From contig NC_134754.1 in assembly GCF_050436995.1 (NCBI RefSeq), positions 7,557,001 to 7,621,000 on the forward strand: a DNA stretch of 64,000 bases, given 5' to 3'. The DNA comes from Anticarsia gemmatalis. Taxonomy: Eukaryota > Arthropoda > Insecta > Lepidoptera > Erebidae. Under the pieces are notes generated by a model, which saw nothing but the letters and a program-made list of their open reading frames with translations, did no database searches and was not told the origin of the DNA. The translations under genes were made by a program, and so were the position numbers. Below, in pieces: positions 35,363 through 45,815 of this stretch (position 1 is its first letter; every line of letters begins with the position of its first letter).

Positions 35363-36065
35363 CGGTGTAGCAGTGTTGGGTCAATCAACTAATTTTTTCA
35401 ATCAATTGATTAGTCATGACTAATTTAGTCATGAATTATTTAGTCATGATTGAATTAATCATGAGTAAAAATAATAATCATAATCATGATTAAATAAATT
35501 AGTCATCAATCATTTAATGATTAAATGACTGATGACTAATTTATTGTATTTTTGTATGATGATTAAACTAAAAAAAATAATTCAGGTGACATAATGTTAG
35601 TTTAATTGAACACATCTATAAAACTATAACTGATCACCACCTTAAGTAGACTGAAAGAAGATAATTCCATCATTTATAAAATTTGATTTTCAAAACGCGT
35701 AGTTTTAAAAAGCAATTTAAATTATTTTAAACTAAATTAGCCCGAACTTATTTTTGCAAATGTGTGCCTGTGGAAATTAAAAAAAAAATCTGATTCTGTT
35801 GTAAAACTAGCTTTAATTAAAAACCTGTGATTAACAAATCAACAGTCATGGAACGTAGACTTGAAAAGCTTAGTTTTATTTAACTATTATTTTTAGTCAT
35901 TAAAATTTTAGTCATGATTGAATAACTAACACTAACACTAATTAATCATCAATCACGACTCATGATTGAATTTTTTTAGTCATTATTCATTAGTCATGAA
36001 TAAATAATTTAATCTTAATCATCAATCATCAATCAAACTAAATTTTGCCCAACACTGCGGTGTAG
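35363..36065. mobile_element. 687-bp non-autonomous hAT-type element with 8-bp TSD
   Basis: The element is 35371-36057. Its ends are CAGTGTTGGG and CCCAACACTG, a perfect 10-bp inverted repeat with hAT-like CAGTG. It is flanked by an exact 8-bp target-site duplication CGGTGTAG at 35363-35370 and 36058-36065; 8 bp is the hAT hallmark. The interior carries many TAGTCATGA/TCATGATT copies near both ends, perhaps transposase-binding sites. There is no ORF. Confidence 0.85.
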
Positions 36066-36854
36066 TCAGTGCGCGCTTGCTCTTATGGCTACTAAAGAAA
36101 TGCCGCCAGCACAAACCGCGCAGGGCTGTCAGTATCTAGTATTACCGCTCAAATGCTAGGAACGGCACGGCCGCCGGCACTGTGTGTAGTAGCCCTTAGG
36201 TCGACACTCAAGTCGCCTAGTGTATACAGTTCTATGCTATAGTAAAATCTACACGAATACATACATCGTATTAATACTACACTATGTGCGTTAGAATAAT
36301 GTTACGAGTGTTGACTTGTTATAGTAAAAATGTATGGCTAATTAAATTTCAGTGTCGTTTATGGAAATGCCCGCAAAATGAGAAAGATCTGGATTTTATA
36401 CCTAGACTAATGGATTTGTTTCTATTAATATCATCTATTATAAATTGTCTACGCTATTTTACTGCAGACTTATGCCGCATTTAATGTTTATCTAAGTTTT
36501 GATGAAATAATTTTTGAATAAAATTGGCATCTATACTTGCGTTTATTTATTACCTCGTTATTTTCACCGCCATAAGACTAGAGATATATTGTGACTTATT
36601 TCTAGCGAAATTTAGGAGCACTGATTTGGAATTACAAATAAAAGCCCTTGGAATCCTGCCTAAGAGTTTATCTTGGAGGTGTAGTGAATGATAACTGTTC
36701 CGCCAAAAGTCAGAAATCGTTGATCCACCATCCACCAATTACGGTGTTTGACCAGAGCATAAAAAAAAACTATGGCAGAACTAAAAAATATATTGTTCTT
36801 ATTCATTCTAAAGACTGAAAAATAAAAGAGAGCTGGTTTCCACATCATGTGGGT

Positions 36855-36860
36855 TTTATT
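36855..36860 (-). terminator. Candidate poly(A) signal of RpL18A
   Basis: AATAAA on the minus strand, 18 bases past the stop codon. This close spacing is typical of ribosomal protein genes. Confidence 0.7.
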
Positions 36861-36877
36861 AGTTAGCATACATTAAA

Positions 36878-39800
36878 TTACAGGAAGTATGTGCTGGGCC
36901 TCTTGTATGCGAAGGTGTTGAGGCGCTTGTGGTGGTGCACACGCTTGGGCAGCGGGAATCTGATGCTGCTGTTGTGGAATTGTTTGACCTGTGGTCTGCG
37001 GCACGCTGAAGCCTTGATTACTTCCACTTTGATGATCTGCAAAACGAAAATAATGGTTTGACATACGATAAACAAACTCAACTGCGTTACGACGTCGCAG
37101 ATTCATACAAGCATAGGGACGTAAGTGCTCACTTTAAGTTTATTCATTTTCATATTCGTATCGATTCATAGGGGACAAATTACGGCGTAAATAAATGCAC
37201 AATTGCTGCCTTCTTTCTACATCTTTTAGTTTACATAGTATAGCAATCTAAGGAAAATATGATTAACTAGCTGACCCGCGCAACTTCGCTTGCGTCACAT
37301 AAGAGAGAATGGGTCAAATTTTTCCCCGTTATGGTAACATTTTTTACTGCTGCTCTGCTCCTATTGGTCGTATCGTGATGATATATAGCCTATAGCCTTC
37401 CTCGATAAATGGGCTATCTAACACTGAAATAATTTTTCAAATCGGACCAGTAGTTTCTGAGATTAGCGCGTTCAAACAAACAAACAAGCAAACTCTTCAG
37501 CTTTATAATATTAGTATAGAAGTATAGATATTTCGAAATAAATATACCTTGTATAAAACCTAACTAATTAACTATTTTTTTTTGTATATTCCTTCTGTTA
37601 ACTATGATGTTGAAATAATAGAACAATTATTTTCTACTAAATTACATGACAATGAGAGACTACAAGGCCAGCTTCTCATCAGTCATAAGACAAAAATCAA
37701 TGCACTAATAAGCTTACGAATTGGTTTCCACCAGAGACGGACAGAATTATATGATTAGGAATAATTTAGGTATGTTAACAGAATATATTACTGGTACGCA
37801 ACCTACATGTGGGGTTAAGATCTCATATTTATATTTATGAAGAATTTTCTGGTAAATTACATACCTGGATAGAGTGAGCGCGGGCTCTGTGCCTGGCTCC
37901 CATGTCACGGTAGCACTGAGTCACGGCACCGCCGACGCTCAGGTCGCGGTACTCGCGGTACATGTTGTGTACACCCGAACGGGACTCATAACGCAGCCAG
38001 ATACCGAAGTTCTTGATCTTCACCGGGCTCTTCTCTGGGATTTCCTGAAATTAACAAACTCATATTTAAAACTCGGCACATGTAAAGCAAATGTGACATG
38101 TTGCTAATGCATACAAATAGTTAAAATAAATTGTAGTATAGGACAAAGACCAAGTATCAAGGCATATTTCATTACATTTTTGTAATCTACCAATAATAAA
38201 TCCAGGCCCAGAATAACTGACTAAAAAATAAATCACAATGTAATCAATAAGTATTCAGCCAATATAGGCTATTAATAAATCTGAACAAACTAATGTAAAA
38301 ACAATACTCTGATTAGGATTCAATAAAATGATGCATATGTACTGGTACAGAAAGTACCTGTTGCATATTGAATGAATGCAAAAAAGCATACGATTCTAAA
38401 TGACAAGGCGTAGTAAATTAATAACATGAGAATGTCATTGATGCACACTTCACACAGAAACAAAAATGTTTGAGTTTCAAATACACTTACTGTTCACACA
38501 AAGTATGTAATAATTAAATATCTTCTAGTAGTTGTACCCTAAATCTATTAAAAGTAGCTGATTATAAATATAATACTAACCTTGATGGAGACAATTTCGC
38601 CAGTGGTCTTCTTGAACTTCTTCAGCTGACGCAAGAAATACCAGAAACGGGACTTGGCAACAATTGGGTCAGGGGAGAAGATTCTCATTTTGTATAGAGG
38701 AGGCTTTGGCTCGCTCTCCGAAGGGAGCTTGCGGCCGATGACCTCGTATTCCTTCAACTGAAACCAACATCATCAGAATCAGTCAATAAAATTGTCGAAA
38801 ATATATTATATATCTTCTAAACAATATCTATGTCTGAGAACTTGTTAAACGAGAAGATTACTCCTCATGCGAACTGACTAATGATTTATCTTATTTTATC
38901 AGCCGTTAGCCCATGCACTTTCTATGGAGGCAGGCGCGCGCGGCGATGTGTGGTATCGAGAGAAATAATGTTTTTACAACACACATCCTAGTATGTACAG
39001 AAGTGTTTTCCCCTGAAGATCCTTTTAGGAAATTCGTGTACTACCCGTGCGCGATAAGTTGAGACCCGCGTGGAATGCGACACTCCTCCCCCATCCCCGC
39101 GCACCTACCCGCGGCCGCCCGCGGTGTACAGTTGAAGCCATATTTTTTATCTATTAGTTTCGTACTGGCTTACGTCACGTATCGACGTATCGAATGATAA
39201 GGGTAGGAGGATGATGATGACGACTAAATTATTGTTGAAAATAATCTAATAAATACTTATACATAAAAGCATCTTTTATTTAATATAATACCTATCGGCT
39301 TTCACTTTTAGTGATACATAATAAATCTATAGTCTGACAATTACGATTAATTATTGTTATAAAATAACTTAATATTGTAAATAATTTCACTATGGAAGAT
39401 GACTACCTAAAATTCGCAGATACCGCCGCATGCGGAAGCTAGTTACATTTTTTGTTTGAACTGTACTTGTCAGTGACGTCACCGCGCTCAGGTCTCAACT
39501 TATCGCGCACGGGTAGTAGGTACCAAATTAGTAACATTATTTTGTGTGTAGAAACAACCAAGCATCACAACATGACATAACCTATAAAAAGTTTAACTAT
39601 TTATGCACTGTATTAAAGTTATCATCCGAAGATACTTAGTGTCTAAGAATGTAGACGAAGAGTATAATTAAAGAATATTCTAGTGAACACTACGATAAAC
39701 AGCCAAAACATCTGATAAATCCGAATAACTTGCCGCATTGCATCGACAACGTGTACGGCTCCCACATAAGAATTGTCACATTTTTATAACCGTTTTTCTT

Positions 39801-39908
39801 GTTTCAAGCACTGAACTAACTTTCTTTAGCAAAACGTAGCAGTTTAAACACCAATATTTCACTTATTTCTCACAAAATTACGGAACTTACCTCTCCTTTA
39901 GCCTTCAT
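36878..39908 (-). CDS. RpL18A: 60S ribosomal protein L18a (eL20)
   Basis: This structural protein of the large ribosomal subunit is built from coding exons 39891-39908 (MKAKGE), 38581-38757, 37865-38044 and 36878-37036, giving 177 residues against 176 in vertebrates. Recognisable family text includes LKEYEVIGRKLPSE, AKSRFWYFLRQLKKFKK, FGIWLRYESRSG, HNMYREYRDL and a C-terminal YKRPSTYFL. The first coding exon holds only six codons, as is common in ribosomal protein genes. The pyrimidine run CTTTCGCG about 65 nt upstream of the ATG on the minus strand could be a TOP start. Intron 1 contains a mariner-like MITE. Confidence 0.95.
37267..37520 (-). mobile_element. Helitron-like element, family B, copy 3
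   Basis: On the minus strand it starts TCTATACTAATATTATAAAG, contains CGCGCTAATCTCAGAAACTA and ends with the CGCAA-GCGAAG-TTGCG hairpin, GGGTCAG and CTAG. It is complete and lies in the last RpL18A intron, sense to the gene. Confidence 0.7.
39039..39518. mobile_element. 476-bp MITE with TA target-site duplication, in RpL18A intron 1
   Basis: The element is 39041-39516. Perfect inverted ends are CTACCCGTGCGCGATAAG on the left and its complement on the right, continuing to GAGACC (26 bp or more). It is flanked by TA on both sides, suggesting the Tc1/mariner superfamily. The interior is unusually GC-rich on the left (GCGGCCGCCCGCGG). Confidence 0.75.
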
Positions 39909-40652
39909 TATTGGAGGTTTTACTCTAAAAGATCTGTCAACGGAAGCGGAACACTGACGCGAAAGAAATATGGCGACGTTCAGTGTGACCAGTTTTATTT
40001 TTATTTAACCTCACCCATTTATGAAAACCATAAAATAATCAAATCAAATCATATCATCAACAAATAACATATTTATCTCTATTTTCAAATTCCTCAGTAC
40101 AAATTTAAAATCTGCAATAAAAAAGTGAGGTAAATATCTTCATCTTTGATTCATTGATAACATAACATGAGTTTGGCCGGCATCGTCATTTATGTGATAC
40201 CTACTGCCGAATTTCTAACTGGTTGCCAATGTAATCGGGTGGTCTTCTTTTACCGTGTCCATACTAGGTATCTCATACTGTTTTCTTGTAGTTTAACCGC
40301 GATATCCCGTACCTACAGGCTACACTAGCGATGTTAATTTCTTTATTGCTTAATTAATACAAAAATAATATAGTTTACCGGTACAGCACTATGACTATGA
40401 CGCGTCTTTTAATACCTATATAATCAGTTTCATTTATGTATTCGTGTGATAATCTATCGTGTTCTCAATTAAATAAAATTATACTTCAAAAGTTGTTTCA
40501 TTTCAGCAAAATATTACAATGTCCTTATTTCATGATCCAAAAACCAATATTTTTCATTATAGGGCTATAGTTGTGCCTTGCTATCCACCGTCATTGGAAA
40601 CGAACTTTTGTTTGAACGTTTTTGGACATTGACCAAGTAAACTTTACGGACT

Positions 40653-40709
40653 AGTCTTACGCATCAGCATTTAATAATTTTAAATTATTAAATGCTGATG
40701 CGTAAGACT
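40653..40709. repeat. 57-nt near-perfect palindrome
   Basis: Arms of 28 bp (40653-40680 and 40682-40709) around a single T. The left arm begins AGTCTTACGCATCAGC. The palindrome is almost loopless. Confidence 0.8.
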
Positions 40710-41018
40710 TGCGAAGAGCCAGAAGAGCAGGATACTGCCTTGGCGTAGAAGTACTGATAATTGTCTGATTTTTGTAATTGGGTAGGTATGGGTACTATTG
40801 TCATCATTCAAATATAGTTTGATTAATAAGATCAATATAATGTTAACAATCGAGATTTAATATACGCATAATATGTTACAGAATTTAAAATATACTGCCA
40901 TCCATGTTTTTTATCCTCAGAGGTTTTATTTCCTTGATCCTTGACGTTGAGTGACATCTGTTATGACATCGATGACATTGACATTAGAATAATAGAATAT
41001 TAGTTTATGGTTGTTGCG

Positions 41019-41093
41019 TAGGACGTGATCGTGAATTTCACGATCTCAGAAAAGGAAGAAGAATCGCTATGTTTTATTCACGATCACGTCCTA
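41019..41093. repeat. Inverted repeat just upstream of ADCK1
   Basis: Perfect 18-bp arms TAGGACGTGATCGTGAAT (41019-41036) and the complement at 41076-41093. A smaller nested palindrome GATCGTGAAtTTCACGATC lies in the left part. It is 95 bp before the ADCK1 start, so it may be transcribed in the 5' UTR. Confidence 0.7.
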
Positions 41094-41187
41094 TTCGACT
41101 TCGCTGTCTTCTTGTTAGCAGCTAAAGTGTTTATGTGTGAAAAATAGACTTCTTTTCGCTGGATTATGTGACTATAATACAGTTAAC

Positions 41188-44100
41188 ATGAAATTATTTA
41201 ACATGGGACGCATTAAATTGCCACGAGTGATAAAGTACGGGATATATGGAACTGTGGCTGTCGGATGTTCTTTTGGTGTACTGAAACTCCAAGACAGTGA
41301 TTATGACTCCTTTGCGGTTGTCAGAGCTTCGAGAACTGCATTCGCTGCAGCGGAAATCGGGAAAACTTACAAGACCATGCTTTACAGTAAAGAATGGGAT
41401 AAAACTTCGAAAGAATACTTGGAGATGAAGAGTCTATGTCATCAAATTGGGGCACAGAAATTGCTTGAGCTGTGCAAAGCTAATAAAGGTGTGTATATAA
41501 AGGTCGGGCAGCATGTCGGTGCATTAGATTATTTATTACCCACTGAATATGTGACGACTATGCGTATATTGCACAAGGATGCACCAAAGAATACTGTAGA
41601 AGAGCTTTACAAAGTGATACAAGAAGATTTAAAAGCTGATGTAAGTATATGTAATATATTATGTATTGTCCTTCACTATCCCATTCATAACCCTGGCTAT
41701 TTATATTTATTGCACAATGTTTAATCATTTTCAGCCCAAAGAATTGTTTGAAGAATTTGACCCAGAACCGTTGGGTACAGCTTCTCTAGCCCAAGTGCAC
41801 AAAGCTAAGCTAAAGGATGGCACTGAAGTTGCTGTAAAGGTCCAACATCATTTTGTGAGAAAGAACATCAGCATAGATCTGAAATGGATGGAGTTCATTA
41901 TAATAACAATGTCAAAAGTGTTTCCTGAATTCCAAATGCAATGGTTAATAGATGAAACTAAAAAGAATATTACAAAAGAGTTAGATTTCCTGCAAGAAGG
42001 CCATAATGCTGAAAGAGTAGCAGCTTTATTTAGTGGTTACAAGTGGTTGAAAGTGCCCAAAATATTCTGGGACTATTGTACTGAGAGAGTGCTTGTTATG
42101 GAATATGTTGATGGAGGGCAAGTTAATGATGTTGCCTATATAGATGTAAGTATAAAATAATTATTAAATAACAATTAAAACAATAATTAGTTAAACTATG
42201 CTACAAATAGGGTAGACTCTTTATTATTCATAATTATTATCATTAAGGTAATGTTCAACTTTGTATATGAGCTTAATGAACCCTTGAATCTAAAAATATG
42301 ACCTTCTAGTAATGAAGGATTTTTGTATGTTTAAATGTTATCATCATTAACTTATATGAATTTAAAACATAAGTTTGTACATGTATTAAAGTTAAAATAA
42401 ACACCTGAAGGCATCTAAGTTTTTAGAAATGAAAAATGACTAGTTTCAGTTACATTCAAACAACTCTCCTAACATATATTTTTTTTCTATACCTATTTAG
42501 TTTTAAAACCTTTTTTTTTTATAGAAACACAAGATAAATAGGTACAATCTGGCCACAAAGCTAGGAGACTTGTATTCTCACATGATCTTCATCAGTGGCT
42601 TTGTACACAGTGATCCACACCCAGGAAACATTCTAGTGAAGAAGGAGCCTGGGGATTCTGATGTCACTGTATACTTACTGGACCATGGATTGTATGCTGT
42701 AAGTTAAATTCAAGCTTCATATTATAACAATTTAACACATTGCTATATCAGTATATAACAGTCTTCTGGATGAATGCGTGAGGACTTAGACATGGGAGTA
42801 AAATGCATGATTAGTTTTAAATTATTTGACTTGAGTATTTTATCACCTGTAATCTATGTCAGTAGAAAAACACCCAGTTTTATTTAAAGTACTTTTTTTT
42901 GTGTTTGCTCCCAAGTTCTCCCCCAATTTGACATCCAAGATATTTATGCCTTAAGAAATATGATGAGTAAATTTTGTGTTGATATAATTCTATGCATTAT
43001 TCTATTCCTAAAATAAGTTTGAACATTACATTGTCTTCAGTTATAGTATAATTTCATGGTCATAGAATCAATTCCAGATTTGGGTACACGTGGTCATGTC
43101 CCTCAATTGTTCTTTGATCAATGTCATGATCAAATTTTAATATGAATCATGACCAACCTTCCTGACATAAATATATCATTTGTTTTACAACAAGCCACAT
43201 TTATTGTATATAATATTGGAAAATTAACTGAGAATTTATCTTTCAGCAATTAACAGATGACTTTAGGTACCACTATTCAAAATTGTGGTTGTCAATTATT
43301 GATCGGAACAAAGATGAAATGAGATTACATTCAGAAGCATTAGGGATCCGTAAGGAGTTATATGGGTTGTTTGCTTGTATGGTTGCTGGGAGACCTTGGG
43401 ACTCAATCATGAAAGGAATTAGCAAGACTAAACCTAGTGCTGAGGAGGTAAGTTTTATAACAATACAAAGTTTTAATCTAGCTTAGTGTGGTGTAGGGTA
43501 ATAGGCCGGCCTAATGTTACAAATAGGCGATAAATGATGTTTTGCGTCTACATCTTCCCTTAACTGTAGGTCTGACTTGCAAATGCATGATGCTAGTAAA
43601 AAAAAAAATGTGTCATTAAAGTTACTGTTTGAATATAAAGGCAGAGAGTAATTAAATTAAAACCAACCACACATAGTAATTTTCTTGATGGTGATATTAT
43701 CATAGATCTCGACGTCAATCAGTTCAGTCAGTTACGTGTTTCAAGGTTAAGTTACTTATACAATCAGTCCCATGCGCACGCGCACCTTGACTGATCAAGT
43801 TACTGACACCAATAATGGTAAATAATATTGAACTGACTAATTATTCTCTTTCAATGAATTATTTAATTATTTAAAGCTAATTTTCATAATTATATCGTAC
43901 ATGTAGTGCCTATGTGCTGACGCTTGCGTCATTAGCGGATGTGTGCGTTCGCTTGCCAAGTTTCCATCGACTTATGGACGTTGTTTAATTGGCGAGAACA
44001 CAGTCATGTGAATTTTCACGATTTTTTACAAATGTTTACATAATATTCTAAAAATACTACAGATCATGTTAAGCTGGAAGTAATCCTTAAGTCTATTTAT

Positions 44101-44767
44101 ATTTCTATTATTGAAGTTCAAGTCTATTTACTCATCGTAGGTAAATACAAGCACATGAGACCGCAAGATTCATATTGCTGTTTGTACATAATTCTATCCA
44201 ATGCCGCGATAATCATTTACAAAATATTTTTAAATAGATTATAATAACTCCTCATTTCTTTCAGAAACAAACATTCCAAAACGAGGTACCAAATATACTG
44301 CACTTTATCACAGAGTGTTTAGAGCACGTTGACCGACAAGCGTTGCTAGTGTTGAAGACGAACGATCTTATAAGAAGCATAGAGTATGCTCTCGGAATGC
44401 AAGAGAAGATGAGCGGTTTTGTTGTCATGAGCCAGTGTTGTGTTGAAAGTGTATACAAACAAGAATATAAGGTGAGTTTACCGACCTTCCGAATAATAAT
44501 GATGTATTTAACACTCATGTGCCATTGTGAAATGTTTTTACTTTATTTGCGTTTATCCTACTTGAAGGTTAATCATTTCTAAGGTTTTTACATAGAGTGG
44601 TACATCTCCGTCAAAAAATTACAATTATTTTAAAAATATTTTTTTCTTTGTTTCAGAACGCGAACTCAATATTAAAAAAATCATACCTCAATATCAAGTT
44701 TGGCTGGTCAATGTTTATGTTATATATGTACAGTGTATATCTAGGGTTATATTTTAAATTTTTATGA
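41188..44767 (+). CDS. ADCK1: ADCK1: UbiB-family atypical kinase, mitochondrial
   Basis: Coding exons are 41188-41640, 41735-42145, 42525-42698, 43247-43447, 44265-44471 and 44657-44767, giving 518 residues, close to the usual 520-530. The UbiB hallmarks are present: KVGQ near 107-110 in the KxGQ motif, an Ala-rich loop replacing the P-loop (GTASLAQVH), the VAIK-type lysine in EVAVKVQ, HSDPHPGN near 316-323 for catalysis, and DHG near 341 in place of DFG. An N-terminal hydrophobic stretch (YGIYGTVAVGCSFGVL) and a C-terminal one (WSMFMLYMYSVYLGLYF) suggest inner-membrane contact. The start at 41188 is chosen because the ATG at 41133 is closed by a stop after three codons. The family acts in mitochondrial lipid and coenzyme Q biology; the ADCK1 substrate is not settled. 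Confidence 0.92.
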
Positions 44768-45660
44768 GCTGATAAATTATAGTTAATTCGCAAGGCTGAA
44801 TTAAGTCATAAGTCCCTTGACCTTTATTAAGTTCAAACTGTCAGCCTGTTTTAAGCTGTATAGGGCCTTCTTTCGCGGGACCACACCTGATTTTGTTCGT
44901 TCCAAGTACCCATTGCCACGGCTATATTTTGATTGGGAGTTCTCACATAGTGGTGGCTTTTGGCACAAAGGTGGTTCGAGATATGCTTCCGTCCAAGTTT
45001 GCTATCCGTCCTGTTCAAGTCCAGTCCAGTGTCGCATTGGTGAATGATTTGGAAGTATATCACGGCTGCCTCGCTTCTCGGCACAACTGAGCTTGGCTTG
45101 GTATTACATTCTAAAACCTAGATAGTCGTAGAGACTTTGTTGGAACAATGTCGGGTGAACTTCGACGCTATATGCGGGTGGAAAATGAAATAGGTTTACC
45201 GTCTTTCGTATGAGCGAAGCGATGAAGTCCTTGGCTCGTTAGCTATAATAGCTTAAGGCGCTTTACTTAGATGCCTTAAAGTTGCTCTACCAATTTCAAA
45301 ATACCAAGATACAGTTATCTGAGGGTTGACATTTCAGCGACTTCACAAGTACCTTTCTTAGATTATTATTTATTAAACATTCTTCCACTGAGCTTACATT
45401 ATATTGAGTTTATCTTACGGCTAATGTGGGTAATCAAAGATATTGGTTATTTTTCAAGCACAAGTTACTGATTTGCAATAATATAGTTAGCTTGTAATAT
45501 AAACTGAATATTTATATCTTTAGTTTTAATTGTTGGGTTGTGTATAGGTTATTGGGATAACACTATAAGTGTCTGGATTGCGTACATCAACTGGTGAATG
45601 TTATAACTAGTCCAATTGATACCTCTCAGAGCCAGTGTCTGGAGTATTATGATTGTACAT

Positions 45661-45766
45661 AATAAACGCAAGATACTATTGTATATAGACATCAGGTTAC
45701 ATAATTTTTATACCGTGTATATTTCATTGTTAAATCGAAGATGCTAAGTTATATTTTTAAAATAAA
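45661..45766 (+). terminator. Candidate poly(A) signals of ADCK1
   Basis: AATAAA occurs at 45661-45666 and 45761-45766, about 0.9 and 1.0 kb after the stop. The second is only about 50 bp from the stop codon of the convergent gene at 45816. The 3' UTR contains no recognisable coding sequence; the short ORFs at 44817-45090 have no family resemblance. Confidence 0.5.
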
Positions 45767-45791
45767 ATTATGTATTTATTGTAAAAGCAGT

Positions 45792-45797
45792 TTTATT
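45792..45797 (-). terminator. Candidate poly(A) signal of the unrecognised gene
   Basis: AATAAA on the minus strand, 18 bases past the stop codon at 45816-45818. Confidence 0.6.
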
Positions 45798-45815
45798 TCA
45801 ACGGTTTGAAAGATT

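Larger units (their letters stand above)
39909..41187. promoter_or_regulatory. Divergent promoter region between RpL18A and ADCK1
   Basis: RpL18A is transcribed leftward and ADCK1 rightward from this region of about 1.3 kb. It holds two notable inverted repeats (40653-40709 and 41019-41093) and no coding exon. Confidence 0.5.

Noticed and set aside
41133..41187. Upstream start for ADCK1 (ATG at 41133 or GTG at 41137)
   Set aside because: The ATG at 41133 meets a stop after three codons, and GTG starts are not expected in insect nuclear genes. ATG at 41188 gives the usual length.
44817..45090. Overlapping ORFs downstream of ADCK1
   Set aside because: No family resemblance and located within the likely ADCK1 3' UTR before its poly(A) signals.
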